Shown: positions 20,245 through 29,228 of the stretch, piece by piece
Position numbering within the stretch: the stretch's first letter is position 1
Layout of the letters: every line of letters starts with the position of its first letter
Notes under the pieces: generated by a model
Database searches by the model: none
The model's input: the letters and a program-made list of their open reading frames with translations, nothing else
Told to the model about the DNA's origin: nothing
Source: Acinetobacter sp. A2
Lineage (GTDB): Bacteria > Pseudomonadota > Gammaproteobacteria > Pseudomonadales > Moraxellaceae
Assembly: GCF_012371325.1 (NCBI RefSeq)
Contig: NZ_JAAZQX010000003.1
Span: 37,895 to 101,894, forward strand
Direction: 5' to 3'
Length of the DNA: 64,000 nt
Translations under genes and position numbers: made by a program

Positions 20245-21522
20245 ATGCCCAACTTGCGCCAGACCTATTTGTTACTGTTCTCTTTATATTGGGCGCAGGG
20301 TTTACCTGTTGGGTTTATGACCCATGCCTTGCCTGTTATTTTACGGGCGCAAGGTGTGTCTTTAGCGCATATCGGTGGTTTTGGTTTATTGATGTTGCCG
20401 TGGTCAATTAAGGTATTTTGGGCACCTTTGGTTGATCGTTTGGGTTATCAACCGCTAGGGCATTACCGTAGCTGGATTTTACCTTGTCAGTGGCTTAGCG
20501 TGTTGGTACTGATTGGGCTGTCGTTTTTACCCATTGAGTCTTTAAATCATCCTATTTATTTGTGGGTGTTTTTTGTGGCTTTGCTGAGTATGAATTTAGT
20601 CGGTGCTACGCAGGATATTGCCACCGATGGTTTGGCCGTCAATATTTTACAGGCCAAGCAGCAACATTGGGGCAATACTTTTCAGGTGGTTGGCTCTCGA
20701 CTTGGCTTTATTGTTGGCGGTGGTGCAATTCTGTGGGCATTGGACTGGCTAGACTGGCAAAAAACTTTTTTGATTTTGGCGGCATTGGTTTTTTTAAATA
20801 CTTTACCCATTTTGCTGTTTAAAGAACCACAGCATGCTTCCAAGCGAGCACTTGCTCAACCTTTGGTCAAAATGTCATTTCGCGCACGTCTTGCTGCTAT
20901 TCGGGAATATCTACAATATTTTGTAGAAACACCTGTGTTGTACGCATGGCTCTGGGTCTTGCTCAGTTTTAAAATTGCTGATGGTCTTTCTGGCCCATTA
21001 CTGAAACCGTTAATGGTCGATTTAGGTTTAAGTTTTTCTCAAATTGGTATTTATGTGACCATGTTAGGTGCGCTAGCGGCTTTGTTAGGCGCAGGCATTG
21101 CGGGCTTGATGCTGAAATGGTACTCACGCATGCAAGCCTTACTGATTTTTTCGGTACTGAAAATTTTGAGTTTAGCGGCCTATGCTTATTTGGCTTGGCA
21201 ATATGAACAGCAAACTCACGTTCCACACTGGCTCATTTATAGTATTAATGCAGCAGAAGACTTATGTTCTGCCATGTTATTGGTGGTCATGCTGACCTTA
21301 ATTATGCAATACAGCCGTAAGCAATACGCAGGCACAGATTTCACATTTCAGGTGGCCATTATGGCAACCATCAGTGGAGTGTTATATACATTGAGCGGTA
21401 TTTTGGGCGATGTTTTAGGCTATGCCCATTACCTGATGCTGATTTGTGTGGTGGCATTGTTATGTCTTGTTCCGATTTTGAAATGGTCAAAAAAGGCCAA
21501 ATTACCCCATCCTGATTATTGA
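20245..21522 (+). CDS. MFS transporter, AmpG/RhtX-like
   Basis: The 425-residue protein has 12 predicted membrane helices and begins MPNLRQTYLLLFSLYWAQGL. The N-terminal half resembles the AmpG (muropeptide) and RhtX/FptX (siderophore) permease group, with GLPVGFMTHALPVILR and the loop FWAPLVDRLGY. Substrate cannot be decided: no siderophore genes or peptidoglycan-recycling genes are adjacent. A GAGAAG site precedes the ATG. It is divergent from the acyltransferase gene and followed by a separately promoted porin. Confidence 0.8.
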   Translation: MPNLRQTYLLLFSLYWAQGLPVGFMTHALPVILRAQGVSLAHIGGFGLLMLPWSIKVFWAPLVDRLGYQPLGHYRSWILPCQWLSVLVLIGLSFLPIESLNHPIYLWVFFVALLSMNLVGATQDIATDGLAVNILQAKQQHWGNTFQVVGSRLGFIVGGGAILWALDWLDWQKTFLILAALVFLNTLPILLFKEPQHASKRALAQPLVKMSFRARLAAIREYLQYFVETPVLYAWLWVLLSFKIADGLSGPLLKPLMVDLGLSFSQIGIYVTMLGALAALLGAGIAGLMLKWYSRMQALLIFSVLKILSLAAYAYLAWQYEQQTHVPHWLIYSINAAEDLCSAMLLVVMLTLIMQYSRKQYAGTDFTFQVAIMATISGVLYTLSGILGDVLGYAHYLMLICVVALLCLVPILKWSKKAKLPHPDY

Positions 21523-21650
21523 TTAAATTGGCAATCAAGAACAGCAAGTTTAATGATAAATATAAGATAAATTTATAAAAATTAATTTATTTTTATCAAT
21601 ATGACAGCGCTGTAACATCTGTTGCAAATGATTTCTCAGGATGAAACAAC

Positions 21651-22772
21651 ATGAAAACTCAACTTGCAACAGCGCTTGCGCTTAGTCTTTTTTCTAGTGC
21701 TGTCTTTGCAGCGCCGTCATTTTATGGCGAGATTGATGTCTCGATTGATTATCTGTCAGAAGATAATCGGGCAGGGGTGAATCAGCGTGATGTGGTGGAA
21801 ATTAATTCAAATAGCTCTTTTGTTGGGCTAAAAGGGGAAGAAAAAGTTACAGAGCGTTTAAATGCACTGTATCAGGCAGAATTCACCATTCATGTAGATG
21901 ATGGAGAATCCAATTCAGATACTTTTGTGCCACGCAATTTATTTGTTGGGCTTAAAGATGCGCAATTGGGGACGGTCAAAGTCGGCAAAATTGATACACC
22001 GCTGAAACAACTTTCTGGTGCGGTAGATAACGTTAATAACTATGTCGATAACAAAGCCGATGTAGCGGGCATTTTTACAGGTGAAAACCGCATAGATAAT
22101 GTGGTGGTTTATGAATCGCCTGCATTTAAACTGAATGATGCACAGCTAAAAGCTACGCTACTATTGGCTTCAGGTGAAGCTTCTGGTATTGCCAAAGGCA
22201 AGGGCGCATCTAAAGTAGCAGGTCGTGGTTTAGGAGATGCTTTTTCGAGTTCACTGGTTTATGACAACCAAACAGTGTTGCTTGGTGTGGGGTATGACAA
22301 AGCAATTCCATCCAATTTTGCAGGCGGGGGTATTTTAAATACCAAACAGGGTGAAATTGGGGAAGTTAAGGCCATTTTTGCAGCAGCAGATACCCTACGT
22401 GCAATTGGCCGAGTGAATTTAAATCATGGAGTTGTACTAAAGACTTTATATCAAACTTCGGAAGTTGCTGCAGTTGCGGGGAATGATACGCGAGCCGCCA
22501 CAATTGATGATTCTGAAGGGTGGTTAATTGGTGCTGAATATAATCTGTCTGCTATAAAGGCATGGACACTGAAAGCACAATACAGCCAAAATACAACTCG
22601 CTTTAAGGGCGCACAAGCAGACTTTGATGCACAGCAACTATTCGCAGGGGCAGAGTATGCATTGAATAAACAGCTGAAAACTTATGCTTATGCAGGTTTA
22701 CTGACCTTAGAACAAGGGCCAGCAGAAACCAAACAGCCTGTGGTGGGCACAGGGTTTGAATATAAGTTTTAA
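21651..22772 (+). CDS. Gram-negative general porin
   Basis: The 373-residue protein has a cleavable signal peptide (MKTQLATALALSLFSSAVFA) and then a trimeric-porin-like beta barrel: SFYGEIDVSIDY at the mature start, VGLKGEEKV, the loop-3-like segment GKIDTPLKQLSGAVDN, and a C-terminal strand ending in Phe (TGFEYKF), the BAM recognition signature. It would form an outer-membrane diffusion channel; substrate preference is unknown. An AGGATG site precedes the ATG, and a terminator follows closely. Confidence 0.9.
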   Translation: MKTQLATALALSLFSSAVFAAPSFYGEIDVSIDYLSEDNRAGVNQRDVVEINSNSSFVGLKGEEKVTERLNALYQAEFTIHVDDGESNSDTFVPRNLFVGLKDAQLGTVKVGKIDTPLKQLSGAVDNVNNYVDNKADVAGIFTGENRIDNVVVYESPAFKLNDAQLKATLLLASGEASGIAKGKGASKVAGRGLGDAFSSSLVYDNQTVLLGVGYDKAIPSNFAGGGILNTKQGEIGEVKAIFAAADTLRAIGRVNLNHGVVLKTLYQTSEVAAVAGNDTRAATIDDSEGWLIGAEYNLSAIKAWTLKAQYSQNTTRFKGAQADFDAQQLFAGAEYALNKQLKTYAYAGLLTLEQGPAETKQPVVGTGFEYKF

Positions 22773-22782
22773 ATTTTTACAG

Positions 22783-22811
22783 AACAGGGTGTTGTATGAC
22801 AGCGCCCTGTT
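22783..22811 (+). terminator. Terminator of the porin gene
   Basis: A 12-bp stem with two G-T wobbles (AACAGGGTGTTG against CAGCGCCCTGTT) and a TATGA loop is followed by TT, 10 bases past the porin stop. Confidence 0.85.
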
Positions 22812-22848
22812 TTGACTTCTGAAATATGTGTATTAAGTGAATATCAAT

Positions 22849-22874
22849 AAAAAAGCGACCCTGACGGAGTCGCT
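22849..22874 (-). terminator. Probable terminator of the DUF421 gene
   Basis: On the minus strand an AGCGAC/GTCGCT stem extended by a G-U pair is followed by six T residues. It is about 180 bases beyond the DUF421 stop; the sequence between holds no credible gene. Confidence 0.75.
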
Positions 22875-23056
22875 GGAGTATAAGACGCATCTACATTGTG
22901 CATGATACGTAACTAAATTTTTATGATGGATGCAAATTATTATTTGCGCATTCAGTGCATCACCGAAGCAGCGGGTACAGTATAAATCTAAATTATGACA
23001 ATACTGCGACAGCTTAAGTCGCATGGGTGTTTTTAAACCGATCCCGTGTGAATCTA

Positions 23057-23734
23057 CTAAGCGCGATAAGGCGTATTAATGGCTTGTGTCCATTGCTGTT
23101 TGCTGCAACGTGGACAGACGACATTGGCATGTTCGAGTAAACTGACATGACCACAATACATACAGGCATAGTAGGTATGCGGTTCTGTACGGTGAATGGC
23201 TTGGCAGGCTTTAGGGAATAACGGCAAGCCGTATCGTGTTGCTTCGCCTAGAAAAAATAACATGCTGAATTTGCCATCACTTTCCAGTAAACCAACACGC
23301 ACCTGACCTAAATGTTCAACTCCTTGCTGGCGCATTTCTGCAAAGAATTCATCATGCGACATTTTGCCCAGTTTAATCTTTTCTAAAACCAGTTCACCAT
23401 CTTCTACAATATAAAGTGATTTGCCCTCCACCAAATCTTCAAAGGCTTGGTATTTCATCATTAACCATGTAATGAGGCGATACATGGCAATCACCACCGC
23501 CATGACCACTAAAGCATGTACCAATGGCAAATCTTCGGTAAACATCGGGTCGCCAGCAATAGACCCGAGCGATAAAATAATAGCCAATTCAAAAATAGAC
23601 AGTTGGCGTACGCCACGTTTACCTGTTAGCCGTAAAAATATAATGATCATGCCAAACATGAGTGCGGCACGAATAATCAATTCGGCAACAAAGACCCAAG
23701 TGGTGTCGTGAATAAAAATCTGCTGCACGTCCAT
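23057..23734 (-). CDS. DUF421 (YetF-like) membrane protein with C-terminal zinc ribbon
   Basis: The 225-residue protein has three membrane helices in the first about 90 residues (including ELIIRAALMFGMIIIFLRLTG and the GKRGVRQLSIFELAIILSLG block), then the soluble DUF421 beta domain (KSLYIVEDGEL). The last 35 residues add a motif CX2C-X12-CX2C (Cys191, 194, 207, 210), a predicted rubredoxin-like or zinc-ribbon metal site that ordinary YetF proteins lack. Function of the family is unknown. It is monocistronic and flanked by unrelated genes. Confidence 0.85.
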   Translation of the reverse strand: MDVQQIFIHDTTWVFVAELIIRAALMFGMIIIFLRLTGKRGVRQLSIFELAIILSLGSIAGDPMFTEDLPLVHALVVMAVVIAMYRLITWLMMKYQAFEDLVEGKSLYIVEDGELVLEKIKLGKMSHDEFFAEMRQQGVEHLGQVRVGLLESDGKFSMLFFLGEATRYGLPLFPKACQAIHRTEPHTYYACMYCGHVSLLEHANVVCPRCSKQQWTQAINTPYRA

Positions 23735-23909
23735 GCGTTATACTCATTAAGATGCTTTTAGCAATGTAGCAACTTTAACTTACTCATTTTTTAGTGTTTT
23801 TGTGAAGTTTATAAGTGGCTCTGCTACGGGAGAAACCAATCAAGCCGTGACTATGCGAGTTGTATGCATGACGGCATAATACAATTTACCTTTTACTTTA
23901 ATTTTAACT

Positions 23910-24956
23910 ATGACTTTTGCATTAAGCGCTACACCTCAAACGGTGCTTGAAGTTACACCACAGCATAAAAAACTAAATGTGTTGATTGAGCAGATTGAAC
24001 AGCAAAAACGGTTATTGCTTGCTTGGCAAAATGCCAAAGATGAAATTCGTGCTTATAGTCAAAAGGCGTTGATGCCTGCTTATCGTGAGTTATATCGCAC
24101 GCTGTATGAGCAGATGCAGACGCTGTGGAATAGCCTCAGTCATTACCATTTAAGTAAGTCAGATACGGTAACTGTTGAAGATAAAATTCAGGCACTCACT
24201 TGCTTGTTGCAAGGTTCGCATTTGTTAACCCAAATGCAGGTAGATGAAGTGGAAAAGATGTATATTTACTATGCACAGGCAAGTGAATATAGCCAGAATA
24301 AAAAATCTAAGCAGAAATCTAAAAAGAAAATGGAAACGTCTTTTGATGTGCCTGAAACTTTAGATACTGAAAATGAAAGTTATGATGAAAATTGGAACAG
24401 CGAACAATATCAACAAGTACGAGAGCAGGCCAAGTTAAAACGTCAGCAAGATAAGCAAGCTCAAGCTGAAAAGATGGTGAATCAATCGCTTAAAATGGTT
24501 TATTTAAAAATTACCTCGATTATTCACCCTGACCGTGAACCTGATGAATCTAAGAAAGCAGAAAAGACTGAACTTTTACAACGTGCTAATGCGGCTTATG
24601 AACAGGAAGATTTATTCTTTTTACTGAAACTGCAGCTTGAAGTAGAACAAAGTAAACAGGGTACAAATAAAGGTTTAAGTGTGGAGCAAGTGAAGTTTTA
24701 CCAACAGGCTTTAGAAGCCCAAAGCCAAGCCTTGCAAAATCAAATTCAGGAATTGATTAACTCACTGGTTTGGTCAAATAAAGCCAAAATTGCGGTGCAG
24801 AAATCCAAAGGACAATTGAATATTGCTAATTTATATAAGCAGATTGATGCGGATGCATCTGCGGTGAAGCAACAGCTTAAAGCGGAGAAGCAACGGCTAA
24901 GTTTTATGGGGAAAGAGAGTGGGTTGGAGATGCTGTTGGAGCATCAGGTTTTATGA
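23910..24956 (+). CDS. J-domain-like protein, function unknown
   Basis: The 348-residue protein is mostly helical, rich in Gln, Lys and Glu, with likely coiled coils at residues 18-45 and 265-345 and a Lys-rich segment near 130-145. A J-domain-like block in the middle contains the HPD tripeptide (residues 206-208) in TSIIHPDREPDESKK, followed by QRANAAYEQEDLFFLLKL, as in the J-domain helix IV region. It would be a non-canonical DnaJ-type co-chaperone whose client is unknown. No ribosome site is obvious. Flanked by the DUF421 gene (divergent) and by the MITE region. Confidence 0.75.
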   Translation: MTFALSATPQTVLEVTPQHKKLNVLIEQIEQQKRLLLAWQNAKDEIRAYSQKALMPAYRELYRTLYEQMQTLWNSLSHYHLSKSDTVTVEDKIQALTCLLQGSHLLTQMQVDEVEKMYIYYAQASEYSQNKKSKQKSKKKMETSFDVPETLDTENESYDENWNSEQYQQVREQAKLKRQQDKQAQAEKMVNQSLKMVYLKITSIIHPDREPDESKKAEKTELLQRANAAYEQEDLFFLLKLQLEVEQSKQGTNKGLSVEQVKFYQQALEAQSQALQNQIQELINSLVWSNKAKIAVQKSKGQLNIANLYKQIDADASAVKQQLKAEKQRLSFMGKESGLEMLLEHQVL

Positions 24957-24986
24957 TTTACCTCTAACTTAGCGAGAGAGGTAAAT
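24956..24986 (+). terminator. Weak terminator-like hairpin after the J-domain gene
   Basis: ATTTACCTCT and AGAGGTAAAT form a 10-bp perfect stem with an 11-base loop immediately at the stop codon. No T-run follows, so termination is uncertain. Confidence 0.5.
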
Positions 24987-24999
24987 ATATGGAATAATC

Positions 25000-25119
25000 T
25001 TATTTACTACGCATAGCCTCAATGATTTTTAACAGAGCATCTTGCATTTGCCCAGAGGTAGCTGTTGATAAGTCAATTTCGAGTAAATTATCTATAATTT
25101 GAATTTTTTTGCCGCTCAT
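25000..25119 (-). CDS. Small ORF (39 residues) abutting the MITE
   Basis: The frame starts at an ATG one base outside the MITE end and reads MSGKKIQIIDNLLEIDLSTA, then a short amphipathic helix ending IIEAMRSK. There is no ribosome site, because the MITE supplies all upstream sequence. It may be the remaining 3' part of a gene cut by the element. Its DLSTA segment recurs at the 3' end of the small ORF on the other side of the MITE, hinting at duplicated or once-continuous coding sequence. Function unknown. Confidence 0.35.
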   Translation of the reverse strand: MSGKKIQIIDNLLEIDLSTATSGQMQDALLKIIEAMRSK

Positions 25120-25120
25120 A

Positions 25121-25233
25121 GGCTTTGTTGCACAAAGATTTCATAACTATATGATTTTAAAAGTTTTGATTATTTTTTGATCCAAAATTAAATTTATTTA
25201 AATCAGATGCTTACATATTTATGCAACAAAGCC
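25121..25233. mobile_element. 113-bp MITE-like element with IS-type terminal repeats
   Basis: The element begins GGCTTTGTTGCACAAA and ends with the inverted copy TTTATGCAACAAAGCC: 16-bp terminal inverted repeats with one mismatch. The interior is AT-rich and has no ORF. These ends resemble those of IS5-family (IS903 group) or IS6-like elements common in Acinetobacter, so this looks like a non-autonomous derivative with its transposase deleted. No clear target-site duplication flanks it (the 9 bases on each side differ), so it may be old or rearranged. Confidence 0.75.
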
Positions 25234-25310
25234 GTTGATAAATCTAAAATAGATTTATCAACAAACTTTAAAATTCTTCTATTTTGCGTTATAGATTCTA
25301 ATACAGACAT
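25203..25310 (-). pseudogene. Small ORF running into the MITE, probably truncated
   Basis: From an ATG at 25310, with GAGGGG upstream, the frame reads MSVLESITQNRRILKFVDKS, continues ILDLSTA, crosses the MITE boundary at 25233 and stops inside the element after LLHKYVSI. The original 3' end is therefore lost. The ribosome-site arm is part of the valS terminator hairpin, so translation may be poor. Function unknown. Confidence 0.35.
25234..25262. repeat. Perfect 13-bp inverted repeat next to the MITE
   Basis: GTTGATAAATCTA and TAGATTTATCAAC are separated by AAA and start exactly at the MITE end. The GTTGATAARTC part also recurs on the other side of the element at 25064. Confidence 0.75.
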
Positions 25311-25315
25311 GAAAA

Positions 25316-25341
25316 AAATCCCCTCAATTATGAGAGGATTT
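25316..25341 (-). terminator. Terminator of valS
   Basis: On the minus strand an 11-bp stem with one mismatch (AAATCCTCTCA / TGAGGGGATTT) is followed by more T residues, about 30 bases past the valS stop. Confidence 0.9.
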
Positions 25342-25371
25342 TAGCTTTATTTTTAATATTTTAGCAATAAA

Positions 25372-28266
25372 TTAAAGCGCCGCAATTTGCTCCATATTCG
25401 CTTTAATCTTCGCTAACTGGTCAGCAAATTCAGCAAGTTTCACTTTCTCGCCTTCAACCACAGCAGCAGGGGCTTTCGCCACAAAACCTTCATTCGCAAG
25501 TTTAGTTGCAATTTGGGCATGCTGTTTTTGAACCTTGTCTAAATCTTTTTGTAGACGACCCAATTCCGCTTTAGGGTCAATTAAGCCCTTCATTGGAACG
25601 AATACAGATACGTGACCAACGACAGAAGATGAAGACAATGGTGGTTGTTCGCCATCTGCCAAGAATGTAATGCTCTCAACTTTTGCCAATGCTTTAAACA
25701 ATGGTTCAATGCGTGCGATCTGTGCTTTTTCAGCATCAGTTGTGTTTTGAAGCAGAACAGGCAACAAACGTGCATTACCTAGACCCATTTCACCACGAAT
25801 GTTACGCACCGCACCAATCAAACCTTGTAACCATTGCATATCTGCTTCAGCTTGATCATTGATGAGCGCTTGCTCAGCAACAGGGTATTGCGCAAGCATG
25901 ATGGTTTCACCACCCAAGCCAATCATTGGTGCAAGTGTTTGCCAAATTTCTTCAGTCAAGTACGGCATGATTGGGTGTGCAAGACGTAAAGATGCTTCCA
26001 TCACTGCAAGTAATACACGGCGAACTTCGGCTTTACGCGCTTCTGAAACATTTTCGTCATTCAGAACAGGTTTAGTCAGCTCTACATACCAGTCGCAGTA
26101 TTCATTCCAAATAAAGTCATAAATTGCTTGCGCAGCCAAGTCTAAACGGTAGGTTGCAAACGCTTGGTGAACAGCCTGTTCTGCCTTTTGTAAACGGCTG
26201 ACAATCCACTGCTCAGGCAACTCCCAAAGGTCTTGACGTACTTCTTGGCCTACAGTTTGACCTTCAACATTCATTAATACAAAACGGGTTGCATTCCAGA
26301 TTTTGTTGGCAAAGTTACGATAACCTTCAACACGTTTCATGTCGAACTTAATGTCACGGCCTGTGTTTGCAAGTGCACAGAAAGTAAAACGAACTGCATC
26401 TGTACCGTATGCTTGAATACCTTCAGGGAATTCTTTACGGGTTGATTTTTCAATCTTCGCTGCTTGTTTCGGGTTCATCAATCCCGTCGTACGCTTTTGT
26501 ACTAAAGTTTCAAGATCTACACCGTCAATCAGGTCGAGTGGGTCAAGCACGTTCCCCTTCGATTTAGACATCTTCTGACCTTCACTGTCACGTACCAAAC
26601 CGTGTACATACACAGTTTTGAACGGTACTTGTGGTGTGCCATCTTCGTTTTTCATGAAGTGCATGGTCATCATGATCATGCGCGCCACCCAGAAGAAAAT
26701 GATGTCAAAACCAGTCACCAATACATCAGTCGGGTGGAAGGTATTTAAGAAATAGTTTTCTTTATCCTTCGCTTCGTCACCAGTCCAACCTAAAGTGGAG
26801 AATGTCCAAAGTCCCGATGAGAACCATGTATCGAGTACGTCTTCATCTTGGTTCAATTCAACATCGGCAGGGATGTTGTTTTTCGCACGAACTTCAGCCT
26901 CGTCACGGCCAACAAATACATTGCCTTGCGCATCGTACCAAGCAGGAATACGGTGACCCCACCACAATTGACGTGAGATACACCAGTCTTGAATGTTGTT
27001 CATCCACGCCATATACATATTGCTGTATTGCTCAGGCACGAACTTGATACGACCATCTTGTACTGCTTCAATTGCAGGTTGTGCAAGAGGAGCGATCTTC
27101 ACATACCATTGGTCTGTCAATAATGGCTCAACGATCACACCTGAACGGTCACCACGAGGTGGCTTAAGCGTGTATGGTTGGATTTGATCTAACCAGCCTT
27201 CAGCTTCTGCTTGTTCAACTAACTTTTTACGTGCTTCAAAACGCTCTAAACCAATGTAGTCTGCAGGTGCAGCAATGGTTTTAGAAATTTGCTCGCCCGC
27301 TTTTGCGATGTACTCAAACTCAGCCAATACTTCCGCATTTTTATTGAAGATGTTGATGATTGGCAATTCGCAGCGTTTACCCACTTCATAGTCATTGAAG
27401 TCGTGTGCAGGCGTGATTTTCACACAGCCAGTACCAAATTCTTTATCCACATATTCATCTTTAACGATTGGAATGGCACGACCTGTAATTGGCAGGATGA
27501 TGTTTTGACCTACCAAATGTGCATAGCGTTCATCATCTAGCGCAACAGCAACAGCTGTATCACCTAACAACGTTTCAGGACGAGTGGTTGCAACGACGAT
27601 GTGATCTTTGCCATCGTGCGTACGCAGTGACTTGTCTTCAAAGAAATATTTAAAGTGCCACAATGAACCTGCTTCTTCTTTATCTGATTCAACTTCTAAG
27701 TCAGAAAGTGCAGTTTGTAATTTTGGATCCCAGTTAACCAAGCGTTTACCACGGTAAATTAAACCTTCTTCGTGTAATTTCACGAAAACTTCTTTCACCG
27801 CATTCGATAAGCCTTCATCCATGGTGAAGCGTTCACGTGACCAGTCTACCGAAGAACCTAAACGACGGATTTGACGGGTAATGTTGCCGCCAGATTGTTC
27901 TTTCCATTCCCAAACTTTTTCAATGAACTTTTCACGGCCTAAGTCGTGGCGGCTGATGTTTTGTGCACCCAATTGACGCTCAACCACCATTTGCGTGGCA
28001 ATACCTGCGTGGTCTGTACCTGGTTGCCATAAGGTATTTTTACCCGACATACGGTTAAAACGAGTTAGGGCATCCATAATGGCATTGTTAAAACCATGAC
28101 CCATGTGCAAGCTACCAGTGACGTTTGGCGGCGGAATCATGATACAGAATGATTCACCCTTTTCAGACGGCTTGAAATAGCCGTTGTCTTCCCAAGTCTT
28201 GTACCATTTTTTCTCGATCTCGGTTGGATCGTAGGTTGTAGCAATATTTTGCGCTGAATCAGTCAT
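25372..28266 (-). CDS. valS: Valyl-tRNA synthetase
   Basis: The 964-residue class I synthetase charges tRNA-Val. The Rossmann core shows the HIGH-like motif [14 protein letters not shown] (near residue 45), the [12 protein letters not shown] loop (near 560), a CP1 editing domain between them with [10 protein letters not shown], and a C-terminal coiled coil (about 890-960) that grips the tRNA. The length is normal for the enzyme. No T-box or leader peptide is seen upstream. It is divergent from the unknown gene at 28518. Confidence 0.98.
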   Translation of the reverse strand: MTDSAQNIATTYDPTEIEKKWYKTWEDNGYFKPSEKGESFCIMIPPPNVTGSLHMGHGFNNAIMDALTRFNRMSGKNTLWQPGTDHAGIATQMVVERQLGAQNISRHDLGREKFIEKVWEWKEQSGGNITRQIRRLGSSVDWSRERFTMDEGLSNAVKEVFVKLHEEGLIYRGKRLVNWDPKLQTALSDLEVESDKEEAGSLWHFKYFFEDKSLRTHDGKDHIVVATTRPETLLGDTAVAVALDDERYAHLVGQNIILPITGRAIPIVKDEYVDKEFGTGCVKITPAHDFNDYEVGKRCELPIINIFNKNAEVLAEFEYIAKAGEQISKTIAAPADYIGLERFEARKKLVEQAEAEGWLDQIQPYTLKPPRGDRSGVIVEPLLTDQWYVKIAPLAQPAIEAVQDGRIKFVPEQYSNMYMAWMNNIQDWCISRQLWWGHRIPAWYDAQGNVFVGRDEAEVRAKNNIPADVELNQDEDVLDTWFSSGLWTFSTLGWTGDEAKDKENYFLNTFHPTDVLVTGFDIIFFWVARMIMMTMHFMKNEDGTPQVPFKTVYVHGLVRDSEGQKMSKSKGNVLDPLDLIDGVDLETLVQKRTTGLMNPKQAAKIEKSTRKEFPEGIQAYGTDAVRFTFCALANTGRDIKFDMKRVEGYRNFANKIWNATRFVLMNVEGQTVGQEVRQDLWELPEQWIVSRLQKAEQAVHQAFATYRLDLAAQAIYDFIWNEYCDWYVELTKPVLNDENVSEARKAEVRRVLLAVMEASLRLAHPIMPYLTEEIWQTLAPMIGLGGETIMLAQYPVAEQALINDQAEADMQWLQGLIGAVRNIRGEMGLGNARLLPVLLQNTTDAEKAQIARIEPLFKALAKVESITFLADGEQPPLSSSSVVGHVSVFVPMKGLIDPKAELGRLQKDLDKVQKQHAQIATKLANEGFVAKAPAAVVEGEKVKLAEFADQLAKIKANMEQIAAL

Positions 28267-28476
28267 AGTAAGAACAGGTTAAAAGTGAATAAAAAATTGC
28301 GTCTATTGTAGCAAAAAAATTGCCAGCTAAGCGAGATTCAGTATCGTCAAACTTCTTGCAATTGGCAGTTGGGCAAACTCATCGTATGATGAGCAACAGG
28401 GATGATAAAAACTTGAAGATGCTCATTGCATATTACTCGGTTTTAAACTGGGATTAAGCAAGGAGTTTTAAAATAG

Positions 28477-28521
28477 ATGACAACACATCAATACGGTCAA
28501 AATAGGCAAGTTCAGTTATGA
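28477..28521 (+). CDS. 14-codon leader ORF overlapping the next gene
   Basis: The short frame MTTHQYGQNRQVQL has the best Shine-Dalgarno sequence of the region (AAGGAG, 11 bases before its ATG) and ends in a TGA that overlaps the ATG of the following gene (ATGA, 28518-28521). The downstream gene lacks its own good ribosome site. This is the layout of a translationally coupled leader. The peptide has no recognisable regulatory codon run, so it may serve only to load ribosomes. Confidence 0.55.
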   Translation: MTTHQYGQNRQVQL

Positions 28522-29186
28522 CTTATGCTGTAGCATTAAAATTAAAACCAGAAACCTATCAAAAATTTCAACAATTGCATCAACAGTTCAATGCAGGTGA
28601 AACCGAAAGTTTGGCCAAACCTTTAGGAGCAGTCTTAACCGAAATTTCCTGTGAAGTGATTGAGCAGTTGTTTGGTGAAATGTCACGCTCTAAACATGCG
28701 CTAGACAATGAGTCTGAAAAAACCATTCAACAGGTAACCGATACCATGCAAAAATATATGCCGTGGTCGGTTTCATTTTTTGGCAATGAACGCTTAACGC
28801 CTATGGTTAATTATTTGGCCGAGATGATGGATCAACAGGCAGGTCAGGCAGTTTTAACCTATCCTGTAGATAGCATTTCAATCAAAGAAACTTTAGGTAA
28901 TATTGAGCAGATTAAGCAGGGCAACAGTGCCTATATTGACCCTGCCTTTAAAGGATTTGTTCAAATTATTGATCAAGGCGTAAGCTGTTTAATTCGTGAT
29001 CCGAAAAAAATGCTGAAATTTAATTTGGTGGTCGATAAAACCTTAAACGGTGTGATTCAGTTAACCACGCAACTGGGCTATAAACGTCTGGAAAAAATGG
29101 GTAAGCAATTTGATTTAGAAAGTGCAGAAATTTATTCGAACCATTTTCTTGGTTTTTTACAGCATCCTGCACAGCTGAAAGCTTAA
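28518..29186 (+). CDS. Hypothetical protein, 222 residues
   Basis: I do not recognise a family. The protein starts MTYAVALKLKPETYQKFQQL, is soluble with no signal peptide or membrane helix, and looks mainly alpha-helical with amphipathic segments (for example ETLGNIEQIKQG and NGVIQLTTQLGYKRLEKMG). Translation probably depends on the leader ORF just upstream. It precedes an SDR gene by 42 bases on the same strand, so the two may form an operon and act on a common substrate; this is inference. Confidence 0.75.
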   Translation: MTYAVALKLKPETYQKFQQLHQQFNAGETESLAKPLGAVLTEISCEVIEQLFGEMSRSKHALDNESEKTIQQVTDTMQKYMPWSVSFFGNERLTPMVNYLAEMMDQQAGQAVLTYPVDSISIKETLGNIEQIKQGNSAYIDPAFKGFVQIIDQGVSCLIRDPKKMLKFNLVVDKTLNGVIQLTTQLGYKRLEKMGKQFDLESAEIYSNHFLGFLQHPAQLKA

Positions 29187-29228
29187 ATTTTAATGACTTA
29201 GATTCTTCAATAACGCGGACAAACGGTT

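Noticed and set aside
22833..23024. 63-residue minus-strand frame between the porin and DUF421 genes
   Set aside because: It spans the DUF421 terminator hairpin, has no ribosome site and no plausible protein features.
25372..28517. T-box or leader-peptide control of valS
   Set aside because: No valine-codon leader ORF or antiterminator pairing is visible in the 250 bases upstream; the leader ORF found there faces the other gene.
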